64,000 bases of DNA from Flavobacterium sp. Sd200 (GCF_009826935.1 NZ_WUMN01000001.1:62001-126000); one strand, 5' to 3'; positions 1 to 9,007 are shown, numbered from the stretch's first letter. The notes: generated by a model not told the origin, from the letters alone. Translations and numbers: made by a program.

Positions 1-2469
1 GGCATCTTCACGCTGTATTTGGTTAGGACCTTCAATTTCCTTTACTGAAGCCACCTGGTACAACGGTATCTGCGCACCCGAAGGTGTTGCTACAAGTAAG
101 TTGCGCACATCATCAATACCTTGCCTGCTATTGTTTTCTACACGCACCACAAGGTCGAACCGTTTTTCTCCTTCATAGATATTACCTGCTACTGCACCGG
201 CAAAAGCGGCATTAACCGTACGGTTAATATCCTGCACGTACAGGCCGTATTTAGCCATTTCTGCCCAGTTGTAGTCAATAACAATCTGTGGCATACCGAT
301 AACTTTTTCTACATACAGGTCGGCTGTCCCTTTAACCGTGCGGCTTATGGTACCAAGTTTTTCAGAATATTCCGCCAGCTTATCAAGGTCTTCGCCATAT
401 ATTTTACATACTACATCCTGTTTGGCACCGGTCATTAGTTCGTTAAAACGCATTTGTACCGGATACTGGAAACCCGTACTTACTCCCGGCGCAACATTCT
501 GTACTGTCTTGGACATTTTTTCTGCCAGTTCGGGGAATGACGATGCGCTTGTCCATTCTGATTTGTCTTTCAGTACAATAATCATATCGCCACCTTCAAT
601 AGGCATGGGGTCGGTTGGGATTTCAGCACTACCTATACGCGATACCACTTTTTTAACCTCGGGATATTGCTTTTTCAGTTCCTTCGATATTTTAGTTATC
701 GTTTCAGCTGTGGTAGTAAGGTTTGTACCTAACAACAGGCGGGTTTCTACGGCAAAATCACCTTCTTCAAGCTGAGGGATGAATTCGCCGCCCATTTGCA
801 TAAACAGAAACACTGCAATGGCAAATAAGGCAACTGCAATACCTACAAGGGCTTTACGAATTTTTAGCGCCTTATTTAATGCACTTTCATACCAGCCTTC
901 CAACTTAGCCATTACACGGTCGGAAATATTAGACTTATGGCTTATCTTTTTACTGATGAACAGCGCGCTCACCATGGGTACATACGTCAGTGAAAGGATA
1001 AATGCCCCAAGTATAGCAAAGGCAACGGTTTGTGCCATAGGCTTAAACATTTTACCTTCAATACCCGAAAGCGAGAGTATGGGCAGGTATACGATAAGGA
1101 TAATGATTTGCCCGAAAACAGCCGCATTCATCATCCAGGCAGCCGATCTGGACACCTCTTTATCCATTTCGTCCTGCGAAATAGTATTGATGCTCTTATA
1201 TTTTTCGGACGAATGCAGGTGATGCAGAATGGCTTCCACAATAATCACCGCTCCGTCTACAATAAGGCCAAAGTCAAGCGCACCAAGGCTCATAAGGTTA
1301 CCGCTTACGCCAAAGGTGTTCATCATGATAATGGCAAACAGCATGGCCAGTGGTATTACCGATGCCACTATAAAACCCGCCCTGAAATTCCCCAGAAACA
1401 TAACCAATACCAATACTACGATGATGGCACCCTCCAGCAGGTTGTGCTCTACGGTGCCTATAGCATTATCTACCATCTTGGTACGGTCAAGGAACGGTTC
1501 TATCTTTAAGCCTTCCGGTAGAATTTTCTCTATCTCAGCGACTTTGGTTTTTACATTGCCTATAACGTTGTTGGCATTCTCGCCCTTAAGCATCATTACG
1601 ATACCGCCTACGGCTTCGCCCATATCATCAGTAGTTAAAACTCCATAGCGTATTGCCGATGAATACTTTACCTCGGCAATGTTCTTAACCAGAACCGGCG
1701 TACCGGCCTGTGTGGTTTTTATAACAATGTTCTCTACATCTTCAATACTACGGGCAAGGCCTTCGCTGCGTATATACGACACTGTTGGTCCTTTCTCAAT
1801 ATAAGCACCACCCGTGTTCTGGTTGCTTCGATTCAGGGCCGTAAATACATCGCTTATAGTAAGGTTCTGCGCTTTAAGCCTTGCCGGGTTTACCGCCACC
1901 TCATACTGCTTGAGTTTTCCACCAAATGTGGAAACATCGGCAATGCCCGGGGTGCCTAAAAGCTGTCGGCGTATGGTCCAGTCCTGTATGGTGCGCAGCT
2001 CTTCGAGGGAATATTTGTTTTCATATCCCGGTTGCGGTTTTAATACATACTGGTAAATTTCGCCTAGGCCGGTAGTAACGGGTGCCATTTCCGGCAGGTT
2101 GGCATTTTCATTAATGTCTACTTTTTGAAGGCGCTCGGCCACTTGCTGGCGCGCCCAATACACATCAGTATCATCATCGAAGACTATAGACACTACCGAC
2201 AGCCCGAAGCGTGAAATACTACGGCTTTCTTTTAGTTGGGGGATGTTGCTTACAGCCTGCTCTATAGGGAAGGTTATAAGGCGTTCTACATCTTCCGCAC
2301 CCAGCGATGGCGCAGTGGTTATTATCTGTACCTGATTGTTAGTGATGTCAGGCACGGCATCAATTGGCAAGCGGCTTACTTCATACACGCCATAGACTAT
2401 CCACAGCAGTGTAAAAATGCCTATTGCCAGTTTATTCTTTACTGAAAACTGGATTATCTTATTAAGCAT
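1..2469 (-). CDS. Heavy-metal efflux RND transporter, CusA/CzcA family (partial, C-terminus off the left edge)
   Basis: Inner-membrane proton antiporter of the HME-RND family, which pumps metal cations from periplasm or cytoplasm into a tripartite channel. The ATG at 2469 opens an in-frame reading of 823 codons that runs without a stop to base 1. It starts MLNKIIQFSVKNKLAIGI (first membrane helix), continues through the periplasmic porter domain, then a hydrophobic helix near residue 340 (LEGAIIVVLVLVLFLGNF) and the DFGLIVDGAVIIVEA segment near residue 400, whose acidic residues belong to the proton relay of this family. A second porter half follows (GGEFIPQLEEGDF). The family is usually about 1030 residues, or about 1440 in Bacteroidota where a TolC-like domain is fused, so 200-600 residues lie outside. 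The metal (Cu/Ag or Co/Zn/Cd) cannot be decided from this part. Confidence 0.95.
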   Translation of the reverse strand, partial: MLNKIIQFSVKNKLAIGIFTLLWIVYGVYEVSRLPIDAVPDITNNQVQIITTAPSLGAEDVERLITFPIEQAVSNIPQLKESRSISRFGLSVVSIVFDDDTDVYWARQQVAERLQKVDINENANLPEMAPVTTGLGEIYQYVLKPQPGYENKYSLEELRTIQDWTIRRQLLGTPGIADVSTFGGKLKQYEVAVNPARLKAQNLTISDVFTALNRSNQNTGGAYIEKGPTVSYIRSEGLARSIEDVENIVIKTTQAGTPVLVKNIAEVKYSSAIRYGVLTTDDMGEAVGGIVMMLKGENANNVIGNVKTKVAEIEKILPEGLKIEPFLDRTKMVDNAIGTVEHNLLEGAIIVVLVLVMFLGNFRAGFIVASVIPLAMLFAIIMMNTFGVSGNLMSLGALDFGLIVDGAVIIVEAILHHLHSSEKYKSINTISQDEMDKEVSRSAAWMMNAAVFGQIIILIVYLPILSLSGIEGKMFKPMAQTVAFAILGAFILSLTYVPMVSALFISKKISHKSNISDRVMAKLEGWYESALNKALKIRKALVGIAVALFAIAVFLFMQMGGEFIPQLEEGDFAVETRLLLGTNLTTTAETITKISKELKKQYPEVKKVVSRIGSAEIPTDPMPIEGGDMIIVLKDKSEWTSASSFPELAEKMSKTVQNVAPGVSTGFQYPVQMRFNELMTGAKQDVVCKIYGEDLDKLAEYSEKLGTISRTVKGTADLYVEKVIGMPQIVIDYNWAEMAKYGLYVQDINRTVNAAFAGAVAGNIYEGEKRFDLVVRVENNSRQGIDDVRNLLVATPSGAQIPLYQVASVKEIEGPNQIQREDA

Positions 2470-2551
2470 ATCTTCTTTTTTGGAATTAAAAATGCAATAC
2501 ATCAAGCTGCAACTTATGCAGCATGGTATCGATCAAAACCGGTAAAAAGAA

Positions 2552-2929
2552 TTATGCGATAGGTGGCCTGAACAATGCCCCTAAGTGTGGGTTGTGGCGA
2601 AGATTATTCTTGTAATTAATTATGATATGCGAAGCAGTAGGTACAATACGCACATTTGAGGTATATATACGGTTAGGTATAAATACAAGATGCGACACGT
2701 GGTGGTCTATATTTTTAAACGGAAGCTGCCTGTCACGTTCATCATCGGTATCATTAATGTCTTTTCCCCAGTAGTGCATGGCAAGAAAATCAGTAAACGA
2801 AATATCGGCATTTCTATCCTGATGTTCTACATAATGTTCAATAAGTACGGGTACCTTAAACAACTGCTCAAACAGACAGTTATTAAAGTTAAGTACAAGG
2901 ACAAGTATGTAGATACATATTTTTCGCAC
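2552..2929 (-). CDS. Small conserved protein upstream of the metal efflux pump
   Basis: 125 residues with a short hydrophobic N-terminus (ICIYILVLVLNF) followed by a charged, His-rich middle (LIEHYVEHQDRNADISFTDF, then MHYWGKDINDTDDERD). I recognise this layout as the small uncharacterised protein that commonly precedes CusA/CzcA genes in Bacteroidota; its function is unknown, and a periplasmic role with the pump is an inference from position. It lies 82 bp upstream of the pump gene on the same strand. The only in-frame start is GTG at 2929; an in-frame TGA lies at 2942-2944. A strong promoter ends four bases before this GTG, so the mRNA may be leaderless. The overlapping 87-residue frame further upstream is hydrophobic noise. 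Confidence 0.6.
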   Translation of the reverse strand: MRKICIYILVLVLNFNNCLFEQLFKVPVLIEHYVEHQDRNADISFTDFLAMHYWGKDINDTDDERDRQLPFKNIDHHVSHLVFIPNRIYTSNVRIVPTASHIIINYKNNLRHNPHLGALFRPPIA

Positions 2930-2933
2930 AATG

Positions 2934-2965
2934 CAAAGGTATCAAGTTGAAGCAATAACAGCAAA
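2934..2965 (-). promoter_or_regulatory. Bacteroidota-type promoter for the metal-efflux operon
   Basis: On the minus strand TTTG (2965-2962), a 20-bp spacer, then TACCTTTG (2941-2934) match the -33/-7 consensus TTTG-N19-21-TAnnTTTG. The expected start of transcription falls at or next to the GTG codon at 2929. Confidence 0.65.
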
Positions 2966-3564
2966 TTATTTTCAATGGCATCAAAGTAAAAACTAAAATG
3001 TGGAAAGAATTGGGAGTAGAAGAAAAAAACAACGCCATTGTCTTCCAATGGCACTGTTTGTCTTTTGTGGGCTGTCAAGGGTTCGAACACTTTATTTTTT
3101 TACTAATTTTGGGAACTTTTAAGTTTAAAATAGCTAAAATAATTTGTCAAGCGTTCTAAATCTTCCTTCAAAAAGTTCGACATTTGTTCAGGCAACGCTA
3201 TAAACCGAGCAAATCGAAAATATCTTCGTTTTGTCCTTTTTTTAATCACGTAAATTTATTTAACAAAACGAGATTGTATGCTACTTTTGTTTCACGATAA
3301 TCATCTGCATCAATACTTGATTAAACACTTTCGCAGATTTTAAATTGACCATATATATTGGTTTACAAGTAATACTGTCGTCATTAAATTGGGGGATAGG
3401 GGCAAAGTAATTAGTTTACCAATCTTATAAAGTAATAATAAGTTAAGCTTATTTTGTACCTTATTTGTACCATTGAATCGTAAGTTATTAATATTTAAGA
3501 CCTGTTAGTTTTGAAGAAGTTAAATAATTCTTTTAGATAAGAGAATTAGATTTTAGATAATAGA
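2966..3564. other. AT-rich non-coding stretch, possible plus-strand transcript
   Basis: No convincing gene lies here. A TACTTTTG box (about 3282-3289, plus strand) matches the -7 consensus but has no clear -33 partner. The region ends in a strong plus-strand terminator although no plus-strand gene lies upstream, so a small RNA of roughly 300 nt is possible. I do not recognise RNase P, tmRNA or 6S RNA features in it. Confidence 0.25.
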
Positions 3565-3597
3565 TGCCTCTGCTGTAAAGCAGGGGCATTTTTTTTT
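3565..3597 (+). terminator. Rho-independent terminator without an obvious upstream gene
   Basis: Stem TGCCTCTGCT / AGCAGGGGCA (one G-T pair) with a GTAA loop followed by nine T on the plus strand. Read on the minus strand the stem is not followed by a T run, so it is oriented away from the convergent gene that ends at 3609. Confidence 0.75.
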
Positions 3598-3608
3598 CAG
3601 GATTTTAA

Positions 3609-4304
3609 TTACCTAAATATATTTCCTATAGAGTTGAACACGCGCCCAAAAAAGGTGTGGCGCACACTAATTCCTCCCAATATTAAAATTTCAGAGAGCA
3701 GGGACGTATCTTCTTTCAAAACGATGTTTAAATTATCATTGTCTTCTTCTATTATGATATGTTGTGATTGCATCCCTAAAATTTGGAAATCAATTTCGTC
3801 GCAAACTTCAGCTTCAATACAAAAATATCCGTGTATGTCAGTTAATATTTTTTTACCGGAATTTAGGTTTACAATTTCTACACCGGGAATAACAACATTG
3901 AATTCATCCACTACAATACCTTTAATTATTTTTTGATTCGGTATTGATGCAGTATCATTGATTGTTTCGTGTTGCAGTTGTAATGTTTCCTGTTCTTTAT
4001 TTTGCGCAAAAACTTCTTCATTTCCTAAGCTTATAAATGTCATCGCAGCTGCACCCGCCGCTACCCATAATGTACTCTTTTCTTTAGGTATAACAAGATC
4101 TCTGTCGAGTTGAGAAGTATAAAACCTTCCGCAGAGTTTGCCGTCTTTTTTTAAAACTTCTGCAATTTGCCTGTCAGATAATTTTGTGAAATCCAAGACT
4201 TCCTTTTGGCAAGAAGCACAAAACCTGCCTTTATCGGCCATAGTCATATCCTGCCAGTTTTCATGGCATGGCTGCAGTATCGATATTTGAAGTTTAGATG
4301 CCAT
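3609..4304 (-). CDS. Membrane protein: Cys-rich N-terminal domain plus carboxypeptidase-regulatory-like domain
   Basis: 231 residues. Residues 1-70 hold a Cys/His pattern (PCHENW, then FCASCQKEVLDFT, then LCGRF) that recurs at the N-terminus of many uncharacterised Bacteroidota proteins; the spacing suggests a metal or redox site, but this is inference. A single hydrophobic stretch (LWVAAGAAAMTFISLG, about residues 79-94) follows, then a CarboxypepD_reg-like beta-sandwich (about 125-195, KGIVVDEFNVVIPGVEIVN and DIHGYFCIEAE). There is no signal peptide ahead of the Cys domain, so that domain is probably cytoplasmic and the sandwich periplasmic. Its ATG shares its A with the TAA of the upstream gene (TAATG), indicating translational coupling. 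Function unknown. Confidence 0.75.
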   Translation of the reverse strand: MASKLQISILQPCHENWQDMTMADKGRFCASCQKEVLDFTKLSDRQIAEVLKKDGKLCGRFYTSQLDRDLVIPKEKSTLWVAAGAAAMTFISLGNEEVFAQNKEQETLQLQHETINDTASIPNQKIIKGIVVDEFNVVIPGVEIVNLNSGKKILTDIHGYFCIEAEVCDEIDFQILGMQSQHIIIEEDNDNLNIVLKEDTSLLSEILILGGISVRHTFFGRVFNSIGNIFR

Positions 4305-4804
4305 TATTCTTTAACTTTAGTGCTAACATAATACATCAGATTACTGAAAAAGTTAGCATCGGGCATGTTGAATTTAAGAGGCTTGTTTGTTGCCGTAGCT
4401 TTTGCCTGGGCAGGATAGGCGGCTAAATTTGTATTTCCTGCAGTACCGGAATCGGTCAAAGCAATTTCTATTGTATCTAAACCTGTAACTGTTACATTTT
4501 GAGATTTCATGCCTAAAAAACTTATTTCCAGCATATCATTTATGGCTGATTCTATAGTAAATTCACCATCTATATTGGTGTTTACACTTGCTTTGGTAGT
4601 AGTGTTTATTATCGCTGCTCCGGGTAGGGGCATGCCATCCGTGTCGGTTATCTTTCCTTTAACGGTAAGGGATTTAACCTGAGTAGCCTGATTAGTTTGG
4701 GCAATTATTTGTGCCGAATTAAGACTATAAAAACATAATATAACTGCGTATATAAAAAACTTTACTGTTTTTATACTGTGATTGTTGTGTTGGGTTGGTG
4801 TCAT
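4304..4804 (-). CDS. Secreted carboxypeptidase-regulatory-like domain protein
   Basis: 166 residues. A hydrophobic signal segment (VKFFIYAVILCFYSLNSAQIIAQ, shown here only by its core at residues 15-36) is followed by a CarboxypepD_reg-like domain (about 45-115) with the usual KGKITDTDGMPLPGAAIIN opening, a DGEFTIES strand and LGMKSQNVTV. This is the plug-like domain also found at the N-terminus of SusC-type receptors, here as a free domain. The C-terminal 50 residues have no recognised motif. It is translationally coupled to the next gene, which carries the same fold, so the two are probably a paralogous pair working together. Function unknown. Confidence 0.75.
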   Translation of the reverse strand: MTPTQHNNHSIKTVKFFIYAVILCFYSLNSAQIIAQTNQATQVKSLTVKGKITDTDGMPLPGAAIINTTTKASVNTNIDGEFTIESAINDMLEISFLGMKSQNVTVTGLDTIEIALTDSGTAGNTNLAAYPAQAKATATNKPLKFNMPDANFFSNLMYYVSTKVKE

Positions 4805-4868
4805 GTGGTGTGCAATAGTTTGGTTATCATTTAATACAACAATAAAAACCTCTTAAATATTGTTCGAA

Positions 4869-5714
4869 TTAAAACCGTGTCTCAAAAAAGGCGGTGAGCT
4901 TTGCATATACTTCGGCAAAAGTAGCGTCATCCCAATCGGCATGACCACCTTCCTCATAGAAATTAAATTCATTGTAAACTCCTGCGGCATCGAGTGAAGC
5001 CTTTAGCCGTGGACCCTGGCTGGAGGGTACAAGCTCGTCTGCACCGCCATAAAACATAATTGTGGGAGGAGACTGTGGTGTTATGTGCGCAATAGGGTTA
5101 ACATTTTCTATGAGTGCAGGTGTGATGTTCTGTGTGCCTAATACTATAAGTGCCGCAAACGGATACAGCGGATGGCTTACGTATGCCGGATCTGTAAAAT
5201 CTGCCGGGCCTACAATGTTGCAAACGGCTTTAACTTCGTGTGCAGTATCATATTTATAGCTGTACAGCATGGCAAGGTGCGCCCCGGCGCTGGCTCCTAA
5301 AAAAGCATATTGGTTAGATATATGGTAATCACTGTTCTTTAAAAAGTTTACCACCTGCTGTATGTCTTCAATCTGTTTAGGATAGGCTGGGCTGGTCGTG
5401 GTGGCAAGCCTGTAATTTATGTTTACAATGGCATGTTCCGGAAACTCTTCCTGAATTAAAAGGGCTGCTTCAGCCATATCATCTTTATCTCCGCCCACCC
5501 ACGAGCCGCCGTGTACCACAATAACAACTTTGGTGTCTGTGCTGTTACGATTGGCAGGTAGGTACACATCCATGGTTTGCAGCGGATCTGGTCCATAAGC
5601 TACATCTACAAGTGATTCCTGGGGTAGGTTTAGGACTTCATTGTTTGTGTCATCATTAGACGAACAGCCAAACAACAGGCCAATGAACAGTATTAATACA
5701 TAAGGATATTTCAT
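4869..5714 (-). CDS. Lipoprotein alpha/beta-hydrolase (esterase/acetylesterase-like)
   Basis: 281 residues. The lipobox LLFGC (Cys near residue 17) followed by SSNDD fits a surface-directed Bacteroidota lipoprotein. The alpha/beta-hydrolase fold shows the oxyanion-hole motif VHGGSW, the nucleophile elbow GASAG (Ser about 142), the acid in GGADELVPS and the His in EEGGHADW, so the catalytic triad is complete. It resembles the carboxylesterase/BD-FAE-like group that deacylates small esters or decorated polysaccharides; the substrate cannot be read from sequence. A terminator lies between it and the upstream peptidase gene, so it is transcribed separately. Confidence 0.85.
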   Translation of the reverse strand: MKYPYVLILFIGLLFGCSSNDDTNNEVLNLPQESLVDVAYGPDPLQTMDVYLPANRNSTDTKVVIVVHGGSWVGGDKDDMAEAALLIQEEFPEHAIVNINYRLATTTSPAYPKQIEDIQQVVNFLKNSDYHISNQYAFLGASAGAHLAMLYSYKYDTAHEVKAVCNIVGPADFTDPAYVSHPLYPFAALIVLGTQNITPALIENVNPIAHITPQSPPTIMFYGGADELVPSSQGPRLKASLDAAGVYNEFNFYEEGGHADWDDATFAEVYAKLTAFFETRF

Positions 5715-5740
5715 AACATTTTATTTGCCATTAAGATACA

Positions 5741-5763
5741 AAAAAAGCAGGATGTAAACCTGC
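5741..5763 (-). terminator. Terminator of the NlpC/P60 gene
   Basis: On the minus strand GCAGG / CCTGC with a 7-nt loop is followed by a run of T (5746-5740). It lies 24 bp past the stop of the gene ending at 5787. Confidence 0.65.
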
Positions 5764-5786
5764 CTTGTATATTTAGTCTAAAAAAG

Positions 5787-6548
5787 TTAGACGATTTTTT
5801 TAATAACCCTTAGTTTATGGGTGTGCCTTCCGGAATCTACATTATAAATGCCTAAATGGTCCAGCCTGTCTATGCGCACTTTTCCGTGTGCATGAATAAT
5901 GTGGTTATCTTCCATTATAATGCCTACATGTATAATGCGGCCTTCGTCGTTATCAAAAAAGGCAAGGTCACCGGGTTCACTTTCTTCAATAAAGCTCAGT
6001 GCTTCGCCCTGTGTGGCCTGTTGGTAGGCATCTCGCAATAAATTGTAGCCATTGAGTTTATATACCAGTTGCACCATTCCGGAGCAGTCTATGCCAAAAG
6101 GGGTGCGCCCTCCCCACAGGTAGGGAGCGTTGAGGTACATAAAAGCCGTTTGCACTATGTTTTGCTTGCTGGTAACACCACTTGCTTTTAGCCCCTCAAA
6201 AACATAACCTTCGGGGTTGAGCGATGGTGTGTCTAAAAAAGTAATAGACGAGCCAATAGGTATGCTCATCAGGCTGTTGTTTGGGGTAGCAATACATTCT
6301 ATGAGATCGGCATTAAGCACCGGGGCACTTTCCTGAAGCTGATTATATTCTGCATCGGTAATACTACGGAATTGTTTGTTATCTATCCATCCAGTATAAT
6401 TGTCAAAGCCCATTTCTATGCGCGACCATTTCTCGGTTTGTTCCAGTATTTTAAAGTGCTCGCCAAACAAAACCTGCGATGTCATTTCGCTTCTGTCACT
6501 GGGTTCAAGCCGAAGCGGCACAATGGCAAGATTACAAATACCAAACAT
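5787..6548 (-). CDS. NlpC/P60 family cysteine peptidase with SH3-like domains
   Basis: 253 residues. Residues about 1-120 contain bacterial SH3-type segments (SEMTSQVLFGEHFKILEQ, then GWIDNKQF). The NlpC/P60 domain (about 130-250) shows the catalytic Cys in FGIDCSGMVQLVY, the His in IIHVGIIM and the third residue in HIIHAHGKVRID, all intact. The family hydrolyses gamma-D-glutamyl-diaminopimelate links in peptidoglycan stem peptides. It has no clear signal peptide, which is usual for this flavobacterial group and would fit cytoplasmic recycling of muropeptides. Monocistronic, with its own terminator. Confidence 0.9.
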   Translation of the reverse strand: MFGICNLAIVPLRLEPSDRSEMTSQVLFGEHFKILEQTEKWSRIEMGFDNYTGWIDNKQFRSITDAEYNQLQESAPVLNADLIECIATPNNSLMSIPIGSSITFLDTPSLNPEGYVFEGLKASGVTSKQNIVQTAFMYLNAPYLWGGRTPFGIDCSGMVQLVYKLNGYNLLRDAYQQATQGEALSFIEESEPGDLAFFDNDEGRIIHVGIIMEDNHIIHAHGKVRIDRLDHLGIYNVDSGRHTHKLRVIKKIV

Positions 6549-6810
6549 TTTTTGATAGATTATTTTATAGGTTCTGTTTATTACTTAGTAACGGTGTCTT
6601 TACTGAAGCTTTTCTCCAAAGCACAAATATAGCAGTTAATTTTTAAGCCTTGCTTACAGTATTAAGGAAAATACGTAAAGAAAGTATAAGATAATAATAT
6701 CAGGTTTAACGTACACCTAAACTTTCTGTAAAGAATTCCAAAGAAGAAATTTTACCAAAAAATTAATCATACTTGGGTTGGCAGATCCTTTTAAAAGTGG
6801 CTGTTTTGTC

Positions 6811-6818
6811 TATATTTG
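6811..6818 (+). promoter_or_regulatory. -7 element upstream of the DUF808 gene
   Basis: TATATTTG matches TAnnTTTG 25 bp before the ATG at 6844. The -33 element is not clear. Confidence 0.45.
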
Positions 6819-6843
6819 TAAAACCAATCACTAAATATTAAAT

Positions 6844-7734
6844 ATGGCTTCAGGTTTTTTTGCAATTTTAGATGACATAGCTGCACTAATGGATGATGTA
6901 GCTGTAAGCAGCAAAATTGCAACACAAAAAACAGCAGGCATCTTAGGAGATGACCTTGCAGTAAACGCAGAAAAAGCAACAGGATTTTTATCGTCGAGAG
7001 AACTGCCCGTTTTATGGGCTATTACAAAAGGTTCGTTCTTAAACAAGCTTATATTGTTGCCAATAGTTTTTTTGCTCAATTTCTTTTTTCCGGTGGCCAT
7101 AAAATGGATACTGATTGCAGGTGGTTTTTACCTTGCTTTTGAGGGCGTTGAGAAAATTATTGAATTCTTTTTCCATAAAAAGCATGAAGATGCTACCGCT
7201 GTAAAAGAGGTGGAAGAAGCCACTGAAGCTGAAGCCCTGGATGCTGAAAAAGTAAAGGTAAAGTCAGCAATCACTACAGATTTTATACTTTCGGTAGAAA
7301 TTGTGATTATAGCGCTTGGTACTGTTTTGGGAGAAGATCTTGTTACACAAATATTAACCGTTTCTATTGTAGCTTTTGTGGCTACAGTAGGTGTTTATGG
7401 TCTTGTGGCTCTTATTGTAAGGATGGATGATGCCGGTTATAACCTAATGAAGCGCAGCAATAATAAAGGCTTTTTATCTGCCCTCGGACAGTTTCTGGTA
7501 AAACTGCTGCCGCTTGTAATAAAGTTTTTAGCGGTTATTGGCACGCTTGCTTTATTGCTTGTATCGGGAGGGATATTTGTACACAATGTAGATTATTTGC
7601 ACCACATTGTTCCGGCTGTGCCTTCGTTCCTAAAACAATTTACTATTGGCCTAATAGCAGGAATATTGGCGGTAATTGTATTTACTGTTGTTAAAAAGAT
7701 CATTTCTCTTTTTAAACCTGCAAAAGCAGTTTAA
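6844..7734 (+). CDS. DUF808 family inner-membrane protein (YedI-like)
   Basis: 296 residues. The opening MASGFFAILDDIAALMDD and the following SKIATQKTAGILGDDLAVNA are the signature of DUF808. Several hydrophobic helices follow (about 75-110, 140-155, 160-200, 215-245 and 262-285), so this is an integral membrane protein. Its activity is unknown. It is monocistronic, convergent with the thiolase gene, and shares with it an 82-bp hairpin element. Confidence 0.9.
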   Translation: MASGFFAILDDIAALMDDVAVSSKIATQKTAGILGDDLAVNAEKATGFLSSRELPVLWAITKGSFLNKLILLPIVFLLNFFFPVAIKWILIAGGFYLAFEGVEKIIEFFFHKKHEDATAVKEVEEATEAEALDAEKVKVKSAITTDFILSVEIVIIALGTVLGEDLVTQILTVSIVAFVATVGVYGLVALIVRMDDAGYNLMKRSNNKGFLSALGQFLVKLLPLVIKFLAVIGTLALLLVSGGIFVHNVDYLHHIVPAVPSFLKQFTIGLIAGILAVIVFTVVKKIISLFKPAKAV

Positions 7735-7740
7735 TAAAAT

Positions 7741-7822
7741 TAAAGCCACGGAATTGCATTAATTTACATGCATATCCTTATAGGGAATTAGCTGTAAAAC
7801 ATTAGTGCAATTCCGTGGCTTA
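7741..7822. repeat. 82-bp hairpin element between convergent genes
   Basis: Left arm 7741-7763 (core AGCCACGGAATTGCA) pairs with right arm 7801-7822 (core TGCAATTCCGTGGCT) across a 37-nt loop; the right arm runs into AGTTTTTT. It can end transcription of the DUF808 gene. A related 81-bp element lies at 59720-59800. Confidence 0.7.
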
Positions 7823-7828
7823 AGTTTT

Positions 7829-9007
7829 TTATGCTCTTTCTATAACAATAGCCGAAGCACCACCACCACCATTGCATATAGCAGCGGCACCAATTTTGGC
7901 ATTATTTTGTTCTAATACATTTATCAGCGTAACGATAATTCTTGCGCCACTGCATCCCAGTGGATGACCTAACGATACTGCACCACCATTAACATTTACT
8001 TTTTCAGGGTCAAGTCCTAAAATGCGGGTGTTGGCAATACCTACTACAGAGAACGCCTCATTGAACTCAAAAAAGTCTACATCCTGTTTAGTTATGCCTG
8101 CTTTATCAAGAGCTTTTGGCAACGCAAGGGCTGGAGAGGTGGTAAACCATTTAGGCTCCTGTTCGGCATCTGCATAGCCTTTAATGTAAGCAAGGGGTTT
8201 TAGTCCAAGTTCATTAGCTTTCTCTTCGCTCATAATTACCAAAGCCGCAGCACCATCGTTAATTGTTGAAGCATTGGCTGCAGTAACGGTTCCGTCTTTT
8301 GTAAACACAGGGTTTAACGCCGGAATTTTATCAATTTTTACATTAGTATATTCTTCGTCTTTAGTAACCATTATAGGGTCGCCTTTGCGTTGGGGCACGG
8401 CAACAGGCACTACTTCGTTGTCAAACTTGCCTGCATCCCATGCAGCAGCACTGCGTTGGTAGGAGGCAATTGCGAAAGCATCCTGATCTTCGCGGCTCAC
8501 TTTATATTCAGTAGCGCAGGCATCGGCACAAACCCCCATGGCATTATTGTCGTATGCATCGCTAAGGCCATCGCGCTGTAAGCCGTCAATCATTTGGGCA
8601 GGACCAAATTTATAGCCGTTCCTCATGTGCACATAATGCGGAATAAGGCTCATGTTTTCCATGCCTCCTGCCACAATAATATCGGCATCGCCGCATTGTA
8701 TGGCCTGCGCTGCCTGCATTACGGCTTTCATACCGCTGGCGCACACTTTATTTACAGTTGTAGCAATAACATTATCGGGCAGGCCTGCAAGGCGCGATGC
8801 CTGGCGTGCCGGAGCCTGGCCCACACCAGCCTGAACCACGTTGCCTATTAATACTTCGTTTACAAGGGCTGGGTCTAAATTTATTTTTTCAAGAGCACCT
8901 TTTATAGCGGCTGCACCCAACTGCGGAGCTGTAACGGTAGATAATCCTCCCATAAAGCTGCCAATAGGGGTACGCACTGCCGATACGATTACTACTTTTT
9001 TATTCAT
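7829..9007 (-). CDS. Acetyl-CoA C-acetyltransferase (thiolase)
   Basis: 392 residues, the normal length for a biosynthetic/degradative thiolase. It catalyses 2 acetyl-CoA to acetoacetyl-CoA plus CoA or the reverse. The nucleophilic Cys is in NKVCASGMKAV (about residue 88), the His in GGAVSLGHPLGCSGA and the second catalytic Cys in AICNGGGGASA, so the active site is complete. Monocistronic here and separated from the fad operon, which has its own thiolase at 52441-53622; the short sequence and GGGG signature favour an acetoacetyl-CoA thiolase over a long-chain enzyme. Confidence 0.93.
   Translation of the reverse strand: MNKKVVIVSAVRTPIGSFMGGLSTVTAPQLGAAAIKGALEKINLDPALVNEVLIGNVVQAGVGQAPARQASRLAGLPDNVIATTVNKVCASGMKAVMQAAQAIQCGDADIIVAGGMENMSLIPHYVHMRNGYKFGPAQMIDGLQRDGLSDAYDNNAMGVCADACATEYKVSREDQDAFAIASYQRSAAAWDAGKFDNEVVPVAVPQRKGDPIMVTKDEEYTNVKIDKIPALNPVFTKDGTVTAANASTINDGAAALVIMSEEKANELGLKPLAYIKGYADAEQEPKWFTTSPALALPKALDKAGITKQDVDFFEFNEAFSVVGIANTRILGLDPEKVNVNGGAVSLGHPLGCSGARIIVTLINVLEQNNAKIGAAAICNGGGGASAIVIERA

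Noticed and set aside
2827..3090. 87-residue minus-strand frame upstream of the metal operon
   Set aside because: Phe/Leu-rich composition without domain, overlapping the promoter and the better-supported small gene.
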